DNA from: SB11 sp964584305 | GTDB lineage: Bacteria; Bacteroidota; Bacteroidia; UBA8524 | Reading direction: 5' to 3' | DNA: 64,000 bases | Assembly: GCA_964584305.1 (NCBI GenBank) | Contig: CAZOZL010000005.1 | Location: forward strand, 1 to 64,000 | Shown: piece after piece, positions 1 through 8,881 of the stretch | How the letters are laid out: each line of letters opens with the position of its first letter | Numbering within the stretch: position 1 is the first letter of the stretch | The notes under the pieces: model-generated | What the model was told of the DNA's origin: nothing | Databases searched by the model: none | Seen by the model: only the letters and a program-made list of their open reading frames with translations | Translations under genes and position numbers: made by a program

Positions 1-18
1 GCTATAAAGCAAAAACAG

Positions 19-1374
19 GTGTCCTTATTTTGGCAAATATATCAAAAAGATTTTAGGCAAACTCTCATTCTTAGCACTCCTATTATTATAGGTCAGTTGG
101 GGCATATACTTATGGGCGTGTTTGATAATGCTATGGTAGGCTCATTGCAGCCAGTTGAGTATGGTGCTATTGCAGTTGCTGCTGCGGGTATTAGTAATGC
201 AATATTTTTTTTAGTTACTGTATTAGGTCTTGGTATAATGATGGCGGTATCTACACTTGTCTCTATTAGTAAAGCTAAAAAAGATGCAGCTTCGTGTGGC
301 GAGTATTTAAAATATTCTATTGTAGCATCAGTTATTACTTCAGTAGTTTTAAGCATTATTTTACTGTTTTGTGCCTTTAACTTTCATGTTTTCCAGCAGC
401 CACCTGCGGTAGAAGCATTAGCGGTAGATTATTTTTTGCTTATATCTATAAGTACATTCCCATTGTTTGCAGGCTTTGGCGTAAAAAATTTTACTGATGG
501 TTTAAGCTATACAAAACCTGCTATGATAGTTACACTAATAGGGGTAGTATTAAATATTTTTTTAAACTGGTTATTTATATTTGGCAACTGGGGCGTTCCT
601 GCTATGGGGTTGAATGGGGCGGGAGTGGCTACTATTACTTCACGTGTATTTATATTTATTGTATTATTAGTGTATGTATTAAAATCGCCACTGTTTAGCG
701 AGTATAGAAAGATGACAAAGGGGATAAACCTTCGCTCATCGCACTTAAAAGAGATATTTAAAATAGGCTTACCTTCAGGCTTGCAATATTTTTTCGAGAT
801 TGGTGCATTTACCGCTGCTAATATTATGGCAGGGTGGTTGGGGGCATTCCAATCTGCAGCACACCAAATAGCACTCACTTTGGCTGCAATATCCTATATG
901 GTATCATTAGGTATTTCAACGGCGGGGTCTATTAGGGTAAGTGCCGCTTTTGGTGATAATGATAAGTTGGCAGCAAAAAGAGCAGGCTATTCAGCCTTGT
1001 TTATGATTAGTGCTTTTATGCTAATATCAGCGGTATTGCTTATTGCCTTTAATGCCATTCTACCACCCTTGTTTAATGAGCAAGAAACGGTAGTACGCTA
1101 TGCCTCGGCATTATTATTAATAGCCGCATTATTTCAGTTTTCGGATGGCGCACAAGCTGTGGGTTTGGGGATATTACGTGGGTTAAAAGATGTTAAATAT
1201 CCTACTGGGGTTACATTGTTTGCCTATTGGCTGGTAGGCTTGCCTTTTGCCTATTATTTTGCTTTTGAGTTGGATATGGATGTACAAGGTATTTGGTATG
1301 GACTTACTATTGGCTTAACCGTTTCTGCAATTTTCTTAACCCGTAGGTTTATTATGTTGGTAAATAGAAGCTGA
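19..1374 (+). CDS. MATE-family multidrug/cation efflux transporter
   Basis: A 451-residue polytopic inner-membrane protein with about twelve hydrophobic helices. The N-terminal part (TPIIIGQLGHILMGVFDNAM) matches the first helix of NorM/DinF-type MATE exporters, which extrude cationic drugs in exchange for Na+ or H+. The length is normal for the family (about 440-460). The start used is a GTG 18 bases into the window. It is placed correctly relative to the first helix, but an upstream start outside the window cannot be excluded. There is no partner gene. The next gene begins 66 bases later behind its own promoter. The family is secure; the substrate cannot be read from sequence. Confidence 0.9.
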   Translation: MSLFWQIYQKDFRQTLILSTPIIIGQLGHILMGVFDNAMVGSLQPVEYGAIAVAAAGISNAIFFLVTVLGLGIMMAVSTLVSISKAKKDAASCGEYLKYSIVASVITSVVLSIILLFCAFNFHVFQQPPAVEALAVDYFLLISISTFPLFAGFGVKNFTDGLSYTKPAMIVTLIGVVLNIFLNWLFIFGNWGVPAMGLNGAGVATITSRVFIFIVLLVYVLKSPLFSEYRKMTKGINLRSSHLKEIFKIGLPSGLQYFFEIGAFTAANIMAGWLGAFQSAAHQIALTLAAISYMVSLGISTAGSIRVSAAFGDNDKLAAKRAGYSALFMISAFMLISAVLLIAFNAILPPLFNEQETVVRYASALLLIAALFQFSDGAQAVGLGILRGLKDVKYPTGVTLFAYWLVGLPFAYYFAFELDMDVQGIWYGLTIGLTVSAIFLTRRFIMLVNRS

Positions 1375-1409
1375 TACATCTTTCCATTTTTTTACTATCT
1401 ATTAAAAAG

Positions 1410-1417
1410 TATTTTTG
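1410..1417 (+). promoter_or_regulatory. Bacteroidota -7 promoter box for the S46 peptidase gene
   Basis: TATTTTTG matches the TAnnTTTG -7 consensus of Bacteroidota housekeeping promoters and lies about 24 bases before the ATG. No good -33 TTG is visible. Confidence 0.4.
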
Positions 1418-1440
1418 TTGCGAACAAATTTTTTAATAAG

Positions 1441-3654
1441 ATGATGAAAAAACTACTACTCACTTTTGTGTTAAGTTTTAGCCTATTAGCAGCAAATGCC
1501 ATTAACAAACCTACGGATGAGGGAATGTGGCTACCCATATTACTTAAAGACTATAACTACGCCCAAATGAAAAAATTAGGCTTGAAACTAAAGCCTGAAC
1601 AAATTTATAGCGTAAATAAAGGAAGTTTAAAAGATGCCATAGTATGGTTTGGTGGCTATTGTACTGGCGAGATAGTATCAAACACAGGTTTAATATTAAC
1701 CAACCACCATTGCGGGTATGGTTCAGTACAGTCTCACAGTACCGTTGAAGATAATATTTTGGACAATGGTTTTTGGGCAAAAACATTAAACCAAGAAAAA
1801 ACTAATCCTACTCTTTTTGCATCGTTATTGGTGCGTATGGAAGATGTGAGCAAGCAAATTATGCCTGCCTTAATGGGCTTGGACGATAAGCAGAAAGCCG
1901 CAAAACTTAAAGAAATTGCAAAAACATTAAAAAGTAAAGCAATAGAGGGGACACACTACGAAGCCACAATTAAACCCATATTTAAAGGCAATCAGTATAT
2001 TATGTTTGTATATGAAAAATTTACAGACATACGCTTAGTAGGTACACCGCCACAATCAGTAGGTAAATTTGGTGGTGATACGGATAACTGGATGTGGCCT
2101 CGCCATACGGGCGACTTTTCAATGTTTCGTATCTATGCAGGAAAAGACAATAAGCCCGCCAAGTACTCCGAAGAGAATATTCCTTACACACCAAAATACT
2201 CACTACCCATATCGCTTGATGGAGTAAAAGAAGGTGATTTTGCTATGATAATGGGTTTCCCAGGGCGTACCAACCGGTACGAGACCTCAATGGGTATCCA
2301 ACTGGCTATTGATAAGGTAAACCCTGCAATAGTGAAACTACGTGAAAAACGCTTGGAGTTGATGAAAGAACAAATGGATGCTGATGTTGGGGTGCGTATA
2401 AAAATGTCATCTCGCTATGCACAAGTAGCAAACTATTGGAAATACTTTATTGGGCAAACAGAGCAACTAAAACGCCTAAAAGTAGTTGACCAAAAAAAAT
2501 CTGACGAGGAGAAGTTTAAAAAATGGGCTGCGGGTAAAAAAGAATACGAAGGCATATTTAGTAACCTCGAAAAAGCCTATACTAATTATACCCACATTAG
2601 CACCCACCGTACATATTTAAACGAGGGTATTTTTGGCTCAATATCATTAGCAGTAGCCAATGGTTTTATAGCCCTCGAAAAGGCTATTGAAGCAGAAGAT
2701 GAAAAAGCGAAAGAAGCGGCTATTGCAAACATAAACCGCAGGGCTAAGTATTATTTCGGTTTCTACCATCCTGTAACAGAAGAAAAAACAATAGCGGCTG
2801 TTTTAAATTACTTTTTTCAAGATATACCCAATGATCAACACCCGCCTGTTTTAGATGAAATTTTTAATACCATTAAAAATGATGGGAAGATGAGTTTAAA
2901 CCAGCAGGCAGAAGCTGCGTTTAAAAAATATGCTGCTAACATAATGAAAAACAGCATAATGACCTCGCCTGAAAAGATAGAGGAGTTTCTTAAAAACCCT
3001 GATATGGAGAAACTAAGCACCGACCCTGCTTATACGGTTATCCAATCGTTTATGGAAAACTATACTGATAATTATAAGGAAAGAATACAAGAATTTAACA
3101 AAATAAAAGGTGATGCAGGCTCACTATTAATTAAAGGCATGATGGAGATGAACCCCAAAGGAAATTATTATCCTGATGCTAATAGTACTTTCCGTATGTC
3201 GTATGGTTCTGTACAAGCCTACGACCCAAAAGACGGAGTGCATTATAAATTTTATACAACATTGGATGGTGTGGAGGCAAAACACATAGATGGTGATGAT
3301 GAGTTTGATGCCCCTGATAGGCTGTTAGCATTAAACAAAAGCAATGATTTTGGTGCTTATGTCGATAAAAAATCGGGCGAGCTACATACCTGCTTTATTA
3401 CCAACAATGATATTACTGGAGGCAATAGCGGCAGCCCAGTAATGAATGGAAAGGGGCATTTGATTGGTTTAGCGTTTGATGGTAACTGGGAGGCTATGAG
3501 TGGCGATATTTATTTTGATACTCGCTATAAACGGACTATAAATGTGGATGTACGCTATGTATTGTTTTTGATTGACAAACTGGCGGGCGCACAAAACATT
3601 ATTAAAGAGTTAAATCTTATTAAAAATGGTAAATCGATAACTTTGTACAAGTAA
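1441..3654 (+). CDS. S46 family dipeptidyl-peptidase, DPP7-like
   Basis: A 737-residue secreted serine peptidase with a clear signal peptide ending near ANA-20. The chymotrypsin-like catalytic pieces are visible: His about 90 in TNHHCGYG, an Asp region around GGDTDNWMWPRHTGD, and Ser663 in GGNSGSPVMN. S46 enzymes remove dipeptides from peptide N-termini in the periplasm. The P1-specificity position, 18 residues after the Ser, is Gly681 (FDGNWEAMSGD). That is the DPP7 state (hydrophobic P1); DPP11 has Arg there for acidic P1. Two ATGs occur at the start and either is possible. It is probably co-transcribed with the lipoprotein 21 bases downstream. Confidence 0.93.
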   Translation: MMKKLLLTFVLSFSLLAANAINKPTDEGMWLPILLKDYNYAQMKKLGLKLKPEQIYSVNKGSLKDAIVWFGGYCTGEIVSNTGLILTNHHCGYGSVQSHSTVEDNILDNGFWAKTLNQEKTNPTLFASLLVRMEDVSKQIMPALMGLDDKQKAAKLKEIAKTLKSKAIEGTHYEATIKPIFKGNQYIMFVYEKFTDIRLVGTPPQSVGKFGGDTDNWMWPRHTGDFSMFRIYAGKDNKPAKYSEENIPYTPKYSLPISLDGVKEGDFAMIMGFPGRTNRYETSMGIQLAIDKVNPAIVKLREKRLELMKEQMDADVGVRIKMSSRYAQVANYWKYFIGQTEQLKRLKVVDQKKSDEEKFKKWAAGKKEYEGIFSNLEKAYTNYTHISTHRTYLNEGIFGSISLAVANGFIALEKAIEAEDEKAKEAAIANINRRAKYYFGFYHPVTEEKTIAAVLNYFFQDIPNDQHPPVLDEIFNTIKNDGKMSLNQQAEAAFKKYAANIMKNSIMTSPEKIEEFLKNPDMEKLSTDPAYTVIQSFMENYTDNYKERIQEFNKIKGDAGSLLIKGMMEMNPKGNYYPDANSTFRMSYGSVQAYDPKDGVHYKFYTTLDGVEAKHIDGDDEFDAPDRLLALNKSNDFGAYVDKKSGELHTCFITNNDITGGNSGSPVMNGKGHLIGLAFDGNWEAMSGDIYFDTRYKRTINVDVRYVLFLIDKLAGAQNIIKELNLIKNGKSITLYK

Positions 3655-3675
3655 TAATAACACAACAAAAAAATT

Positions 3676-4068
3676 ATGAAAAAAATAACACTACTTTTTG
3701 TTTTTGCAGCATTAATAGCTTCTTGCGGAAAAAAACTACCAAGTACAGGTACTTTTGGTAACGAAAAAATGACTGCTGACGGGGCTGTGCCTATTGCACA
3801 GTTTATAGCCAGTGTAAAAGAAGATACTGAAGAAAAAGAGGGGAAAGTATCGGGTACTATTACCAAAGTATGCCAAGGCGAAGGTTGCTGGTTTAATCTT
3901 GACTTGGGCGAGGATAAGTTTGTACACATTTATACTAAAGAAAGCAGCTTTTCATTGCCCAACGATGCCAGTGGGAAAACTGCCATTGCCGAAGGTAAAC
4001 TTATTGTAAATAGTAGCAAAGAGAGTAAAGAGTATGAGTTTGAAGCTACGGGAGTAATTATTAAATAA
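3676..4068 (+). CDS. DUF4920 domain lipoprotein
   Basis: A 130-residue small lipoprotein. The signal sequence ends in a lipobox (IASC, Cys17). The rest fits DUF4920: an OB-like core with the hallmark KVCQGEGCWFNLDLG around residues 65-80, in which two cysteines flank a Gly-rich turn. The function is unknown, although the family often sits near metal or redox genes. It follows the S46 peptidase by 21 bases and is closed by a strong terminator, so the two probably form one transcript. Confidence 0.8.
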   Translation: MKKITLLFVFAALIASCGKKLPSTGTFGNEKMTADGAVPIAQFIASVKEDTEEKEGKVSGTITKVCQGEGCWFNLDLGEDKFVHIYTKESSFSLPNDASGKTAIAEGKLIVNSSKESKEYEFEATGVIIK

Positions 4069-4097
4069 TCCACTCTTTAAAACTTTTTGAAGAGTAT

Positions 4098-4130
4098 AAA
4101 AAGCTAACAAATTTTTGTTAGCTTTTTTCA
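4098..4130 (+). terminator. Rho-independent terminator after the DUF4920 gene
   Basis: Perfect inverted repeat AAGCTAACAA / TTGTTAGCTT with a 4-base loop, followed by a T run. It ends the S46 peptidase-DUF4920 transcript. Confidence 0.85.
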
Positions 4131-4216
4131 TGAAGGATAAATAAACAACATTGCTTTGTTTTAAAGGTTGTGTTTGGTGCTATTGAGTGTAAAGGCAAAT
4201 ATAAAAAGTATAAACA

Positions 4217-5107
4217 ATGAAGAATATTATAATAATTGGCTTAGGGTTATTACTATTATCAGCATGCGAGGATAAAACAGTTAAAACCGACAATAACCTA
4301 GCTAAAAAAACTATTGATGAACAAGATACTACTGTGGTAGTAAAAATGCCAACTGATACTATCTTTTATGCCATAAAAGGATTTGATAGGCAAATAGATA
4401 GTTGTGTAAGCGATAGTATAAACTGTGCTTCGTTTGTAGCATCGTTCCCTTTAATTGAAAAACGTGTGTACGGCGAAATTGCCGACTCGGTAAATAATTT
4501 TGTTCGAGAAAATTTATATAAACCACTTATGGGTAATGTGCAACCTAATGGGTTAAACGATTTATTGGCACCCTATTTCCAAGCATACCAAGAAACCCTG
4601 CAAACTTCACAAAACGAAGGCGAGGACTCTATTTCAGCATGGGCATTCAAGCGTTTATTTACTGTAATACATAATGATTATCGGCTATTTACCATAAAAC
4701 ATTTTGAGCATAGCTATGCAGGTGGCGCACACGCTAATAGCTTTACCCATTACCACCATTTTAATCCTGTTAGCGGTAAAAAAATATATTTGGATGATGT
4801 TTTTATACAAGGGTATAAAAACAAACTGATAGCCATTGCCGAAAAGAAATTTAGAGCGCAATTAAAAATAGGTGAGAATGCAAACCTTGATGATGAGGGT
4901 TTTTGGTTTACTGGTAAGGTATTTAGTATAACAGAAAATTTTTGGTTGGATAGTATTGGTATTCACTTTTTGTACAACCCATACGAAGTAGCTGCATACA
5001 CAGTAGGAACTATTGAAATTGAGATTGGATATAACGAGATAGAAGAGATAATTAAAGATAAATTTAACCCCTTTGTACAATACAGCAATGAAACTATAAA
5101 CCAGTAG
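4217..5107 (+). CDS. DUF3298 (RsiV-like) lipoprotein
   Basis: A 296-residue lipoprotein with lipobox LLSAC near residue 17. The C-terminal half (from about residue 165) carries the DUF3298 signature: HSYAGGAHANSFTHYHHF, then KIYLDDVF. An N-terminal DUF4163-like segment includes two cysteines (DSCVSDSINCASF). Related proteins such as RsiV bind lysozyme or remodel the envelope, but here there is no anti-sigma domain or sigma factor neighbour, so the role is unknown. It stands alone: the previous gene is terminated and the next one is convergent. Confidence 0.8.
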   Translation: MKNIIIIGLGLLLLSACEDKTVKTDNNLAKKTIDEQDTTVVVKMPTDTIFYAIKGFDRQIDSCVSDSINCASFVASFPLIEKRVYGEIADSVNNFVRENLYKPLMGNVQPNGLNDLLAPYFQAYQETLQTSQNEGEDSISAWAFKRLFTVIHNDYRLFTIKHFEHSYAGGAHANSFTHYHHFNPVSGKKIYLDDVFIQGYKNKLIAIAEKKFRAQLKIGENANLDDEGFWFTGKVFSITENFWLDSIGIHFLYNPYEVAAYTVGTIEIEIGYNEIEEIIKDKFNPFVQYSNETINQ

Positions 5108-5206
5108 CTAATAAACAGAATTATAGCCCAAACTTAGCCCCCTTCAACGGTCTTAGTACAAACAACCCCTTCCACATTAACTTATTAGCACTACCAACTA
5201 AGTATC

Positions 5207-5224
5207 CTTCCCCCTAAGGGGAAG
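5207..5224. repeat. Short palindromic intergenic repeat
   Basis: CTTCCCC-CTAA-GGGGAAG, an 18-bp hairpin between convergent genes. Similar C/G-rich short palindromes are dispersed in Bacteroidota intergenic DNA. This copy could help end both transcripts, but no T run follows. Confidence 0.4.
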
Positions 5225-5277
5225 CCAAATTGTGGTACAGGTAAAAACTACAACATTGGTAGGGGTTTGCAGTAGTT

Positions 5278-5333
5278 TAACCTTAACAAAAACTTGATGT
5301 ATAGAATGGGCATTCATGTCTATTCTGTTTTTC
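5278..5333 (+). repeat. Family A dispersed repeat, copy A5 (tail portion)
   Basis: Matches the tail of the family A element: AACCTTAACAAAAACTT, then ATAGAATGGGCATTCATG and CTATTCTG. The head hairpin is degenerate; a possible remnant, ACAGGTAAAAACTACAAC, lies at 5237-5254. It lies between the convergent DUF3298 and bestrophin genes. Confidence 0.6.
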
Positions 5334-5368
5334 AAAATTTTTTAGTGAAACTGATACAATAACTAAGC

Positions 5369-6391
5369 CTATACCAATACACTATATTTTGGGTCAGGAG
5401 TTATAGGTGGGGGTAGGTTATCCTCGTCCAGCATATCACGTAAGTCAATCTCAATGCCTCTGGCAATAGTGTATATGGGCACATCGTTCCACAACCCTTC
5501 AAAAGGATTTTCGCTATAATCGCCAATCATTTCCATAGTATGAAATACCCACGATACTATAATGCTAAAGGGGACGGTAAGCCATACAAAATGCGACCCT
5601 ATTTTGTCAAATTCACCTATCATACCAAAAGGCACTAAAAGTATAAATAGCCATACAAAAAACAGATTCATAGTAGCGTATTGGCGAGGAAAGGGAAAGT
5701 TTTTTATACGTTCACTTTTTCCTTGTTGGGTATAAAAATCAACTAATATATCTTCCATAGCTATATGTCTAAAATCATCAATATAGCCTGCTTCTCTCAA
5801 CTCTTTTAGCTCGGCAGATTGTTTTCTAATAATATGTGTAGCTACATTTTTCTTTGAGCATAAATAAGCCACTTCATCAGCAGGTAGTAAACTAATAAAA
5901 TCTTTTTTGTTTATGTTACCATCAAACATGGTGTCTAAAAATACTCTGGCTTCGTTATTTCTTTTGTCGTTATGCTCCCATGCTTTTTCTGCTCTTAGTT
6001 GTTTTCGTAAAGCTGTTAACCATGCAATATGGCGGTATATTAGGCGGATATGTATTTTTTTCAACTCCACATCACTCAATTTTTTAGTAGCGTGCAGGTT
6101 GCTTATATAGTCTAATACTAAAATGCCCCATGAGCGACTTGAGTTTACAATGCCCCCCCAAATTTTACGTGCTTCCCACAAACGGTCATACGAAGCATTG
6201 TTTTTAAAACCCAAGTAAAAAGCTACCGCCGTACCTATAAGTGCAATAGGAAACCACGGGAAAGCAATCCAGTGCAACCCTACATACTTATACAAGATAA
6301 CAGGAATAGTAGAGGTAAGCATAAATATTAAGATACTTTTCCGAGTCCAAAATATGGTTTGTCCTAAGCTAAAAAATCTTCCTGCGTGCAT
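5369..6391 (-). CDS. Bestrophin-family ion channel
   Basis: A 340-residue membrane protein of the bestrophin/YneE (UPF0187) family. It has hydrophobic helices near residues 18-60 and 225-275 and the family motif NNASYDRLWEARKIWGG around residues 64-80, with RSWG shortly after. Bacterial homologues such as KpBest form pentameric channels permeable to cations or anions. The length suits the family (about 300-340). It is monocistronic and convergent with the upstream lipoprotein. Ion selectivity cannot be judged. Confidence 0.85.
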   Translation of the reverse strand: MHAGRFFSLGQTIFWTRKSILIFMLTSTIPVILYKYVGLHWIAFPWFPIALIGTAVAFYLGFKNNASYDRLWEARKIWGGIVNSSRSWGILVLDYISNLHATKKLSDVELKKIHIRLIYRHIAWLTALRKQLRAEKAWEHNDKRNNEARVFLDTMFDGNINKKDFISLLPADEVAYLCSKKNVATHIIRKQSAELKELREAGYIDDFRHIAMEDILVDFYTQQGKSERIKNFPFPRQYATMNLFFVWLFILLVPFGMIGEFDKIGSHFVWLTVPFSIIVSWVFHTMEMIGDYSENPFEGLWNDVPIYTIARGIEIDLRDMLDEDNLPPPITPDPKYSVLV

Positions 6392-6519
6392 AGTTTATTG
6401 TTTAAAAAAGTAAAAATAGAGGTTTATTACAAAACATAGCAACAAAAACAAATTTTTGCAAAAACACACCACAATACTTTTTATATTCGCACCTAAGAAT
6501 AATTAACCTGATTGATCGA

Positions 6520-6768
6520 ATGAAAAAAGTTGTTGTAATTATAGCCGCCATTACATTTTCTATAACTGCTTGCCACTATGGTAAAGAAGAAGCTAAGGAG
6601 ACCTTAGAACGTAATGAGAAATATAAAAGCGAAAAAGTAGAAGAAGGACCCGCTATTGACCCTGCTTATATAGAAGCTAACGGAACAAAAGAAGAAACTA
6701 AAACTGCTGTTGATACGGTTGCAACAGCAACTACCGATAGTACCCATCAAGAAGAGGTTACACGCTAA
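6520..6768 (+). CDS. Small lipoprotein of unknown function
   Basis: An 82-residue protein with a signal sequence ending in SITAC (lipobox), followed by a highly charged, low-complexity region rich in Glu, Lys and Thr. No domain is recognised. It is first in a tight cluster with the methionine-sulfoxide reductase (14-base gap) and an MFS transporter (27-base gap), so it is probably co-expressed with them. A weak -7-like sequence, TATATTCG, lies at 6482-6489. Confidence 0.65.
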   Translation: MKKVVVIIAAITFSITACHYGKEEAKETLERNEKYKSEKVEEGPAIDPAYIEANGTKEETKTAVDTVATATTDSTHQEEVTR

Positions 6769-6782
6769 GAAACGTAACAATT

Positions 6783-7265
6783 ATGGAAGAAATTACTATT
6801 TCTTCTACTGCTACCAAAGCAGAGAAATACAAACAGCTAATTCCACAAATTGAAGCCCTTATTGGTGATGAGCTTGACTTAACCGCCAACCTTGCCAACA
6901 CTGTTGCTGCCTTGCACCATGCTTTTAGCTTTTGGTGGACAGGCTTTTATATTGTAAAAGAAAACCAATTAGTAGTAGCCCCCTTTCAAGGTGTTGTGGC
7001 GTGTAATCGTATTGATTTTGGAAAAGGCGTATGCGGTACAGCATGGAAAGAGAGAAAAATCATTATTGTTGATGATGTGGAGCAGTTTTCAGGGCATATT
7101 GCTTGTAGTAGCGATACAAAATCAGAAATTGTAATCCCCATTATAAAAAACAATAATGTAGTAGCCGTTTTAGATATTGATAGCAAACAATTGGCAAATT
7201 TTGATGCTACCGACAAAACTTATCTTGAGCAAATTGCCCTTTTTATAGGAAAAAAGTTTAATTAG
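6783..7265 (+). CDS. msrC: Free methionine-(R)-sulfoxide reductase (GAF domain)
   Basis: A 160-residue single GAF domain of the fRMsr type, which reduces free L-methionine-(R)-sulfoxide using thioredoxin. The signature spans about residues 60-120: WWTGFYIV, VACNRIDFGKGVCGTAW and HIACSSDTKSEIVIPI. The three conserved cysteines are present (in VACN, GVCGT and IACSS). The length is typical. It lies between a small lipoprotein and an MFS transporter in one likely operon, consistent with a cytoplasmic oxidative-repair role. Confidence 0.9.
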   Translation: MEEITISSTATKAEKYKQLIPQIEALIGDELDLTANLANTVAALHHAFSFWWTGFYIVKENQLVVAPFQGVVACNRIDFGKGVCGTAWKERKIIIVDDVEQFSGHIACSSDTKSEIVIPIIKNNNVVAVLDIDSKQLANFDATDKTYLEQIALFIGKKFN

Positions 7266-7292
7266 CGGTTCGTTAATCTATAAACGGACTGA

Positions 7293-8519
7293 ATGAGCAA
7301 GGAAAAAAGAAACATAACCCTTTTAATTATAGTAGCCGCATTGGGCTATTTTGTTGATTTATACGACTTAGTACTATTTGGTATAGTACGCAACGATAGT
7401 TTAACAGAATTAGGATTTAGCGGAAGCGAACTAAAAGACAAAGGCATACTATTGCTAAATATGCAAATGATAGGTATGCTGGTAGGGGGTATCATATTTG
7501 GTATTTTGGGCGATACAAAGGGAAGGGTAAAAGTACTTTTTGGTTCTATAATTTTATATTCAGCCGCCAATATTGCCAATGGTTTTGTAACCGATATTAC
7601 TACCTATGCTATTATCCGTTTTATAGCAGGGGTGGGGCTTAGTGGCGAATTAGGCGCAGGAATAACCCTTGTAGCCGAAACTATGAGCAAAGAAAAACGA
7701 GGTTACGGAACAATGATAGTAGTGGTGTTTGGTGCATTGGGTGCTGTGGTTGCTGCTTTGGTGGGCGATGCTTTTGATTGGCGTATAGCCTATTATGTGG
7801 GCGGTGGCTTGGGCGTGATACTATTGGCTTTAAGGGTAGGTGCTTTTGAGTCGGGGATGTTTAAAAATTTAGAAAAATCTAAAATTAAACGTGGAGATTT
7901 CATCTCATTATTTACTGATATAAAACGCTTTAAAAAATATGTAGCCTGCATATTTATAGGTTTACCCATTTGGTATGCCATAGGCATTTTAATATTTTTC
8001 TCTACCGAGTTTGCCGAGGTACTCAATATACAAGGCGATGTAGAAGTGGGGCAAGCAATTATGTATGCGTATATAGGGCTTTCCTTTGGCGATTTATTGG
8101 CAGGGCTGATAAGCCAATTAATGAAAAACCGAAAAAAAGTAGTGATTTACTTTATTTTAGCCACAATGGCAATCACAGTGGTGTACTTGTTTAATACGGG
8201 CATATCAAAAGAGATGCTCTATTTCGAGAGTTTCTTAGTGGGTACTTGTGCAGGTTTTTGGGGCTTGTTTGTTACCATTGCCAGCGAGCAATTTGGCACA
8301 AACTTACGCAGTACCGTTACTACCACCGTCCCCAATTTTGTGCGGGGTTCTGTGGTGCTTATAACACTATCATTCAAATACTTAGCAGATATTGAAGCAA
8401 TAGGCTTAGTATATAGTGCATTAATAGTGGGGGTGGTAATTACAGTAATAGCCCTTATAGCAACGCTAAGTATAGAAGAAAGTTTTAGTAAAGATTTAGA
8501 CTATAACGAGTTGAGTTAA
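7293..8519 (+). CDS. MFS transporter
   Basis: A 408-residue protein with about twelve hydrophobic segments. The loop 2-3 motif of the major facilitator superfamily is present as GDTKGRVKVLFGS around residue 75. The N-terminal GYFVDLYDLVLFGIV resembles the metabolite:H+ symporter/sugar porter branch (carboxylates or osmolytes). It follows the methionine-sulfoxide reductase by 27 bases. The substrate cannot be assigned. Confidence 0.87.
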   Translation: MSKEKRNITLLIIVAALGYFVDLYDLVLFGIVRNDSLTELGFSGSELKDKGILLLNMQMIGMLVGGIIFGILGDTKGRVKVLFGSIILYSAANIANGFVTDITTYAIIRFIAGVGLSGELGAGITLVAETMSKEKRGYGTMIVVVFGALGAVVAALVGDAFDWRIAYYVGGGLGVILLALRVGAFESGMFKNLEKSKIKRGDFISLFTDIKRFKKYVACIFIGLPIWYAIGILIFFSTEFAEVLNIQGDVEVGQAIMYAYIGLSFGDLLAGLISQLMKNRKKVVIYFILATMAITVVYLFNTGISKEMLYFESFLVGTCAGFWGLFVTIASEQFGTNLRSTVTTTVPNFVRGSVVLITLSFKYLADIEAIGLVYSALIVGVVITVIALIATLSIEESFSKDLDYNELS

Positions 8520-8598
8520 AGGTATGCCCGTATCATACGACCTAAGTAGCTGCTAATTTGAGATTTATGATTGTAGATTTGAAATTGAAGACTATGCT

Positions 8599-8620
8599 AT
8601 TGACTTTTAACCCTTAGCGG
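8599..8620 (-). repeat. Fragment of dispersed repeat family B
   Basis: On the minus strand this resembles the CTAAAGGCTAAAAGCCAAT core of family B seen at 38077 and 62714, with several mismatches. It is a weak copy. Confidence 0.3.
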
Positions 8621-8642
8621 TTTGCTTTTAGTGCGGTAGGTA

Positions 8643-8769
8643 GTCATGCTGAATTTGTTTCAGTATCTGTGCGAGGCAAGTCATTCCTTTGAAAAAAGGA
8701 ATCTGTATGAGAGTAAACTAACCTGAATAATAATAAGTGGGATAGGTTCCTGCTTTCGCAGGAATGACT
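8643..8769. repeat. Cluster of three palindromic intergenic repeats (REPIN-like)
   Basis: Three imperfect palindromes lie together. The first is GTCATGCTGAATTTGTTTCA at 8643-8669. The second is GTCATTCCTTTGAAAAAAGG at 8680-8704. The third is its inverted relative, GGTTCCTGCTTTCGCAGG, ending in AATGAC by 8768. The last two face each other across about 36 bases, like the paired REP sequences of REPIN elements. Such sequences are widespread non-coding repeats. The gap 8520-8881 holds no gene. Confidence 0.65.
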
Positions 8770-8778
8770 GAAAACTTG

Positions 8779-8798
8779 TAGCAGGCTAAACCTGCCGC
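8779..8798. repeat. Family A head hairpin, copy A9 (isolated)
   Basis: TAGCAGGCTAAACCTGCCGC resembles the head palindrome of family A without its tail. It sits just after the REPIN-like cluster. Confidence 0.4.
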
Positions 8799-8881
8799 TA
8801 TATTTTAACCACTCCAAACCGTAACATTCTGGCAAAGAACTAAAGGAGGTAAAACAAAGCCTTGTAGGGCTACACATTTTC

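Noticed and set aside
8644..8877. A 77-codon minus-strand frame
   Set aside because: It lies entirely over REPIN-like and family A repeats.
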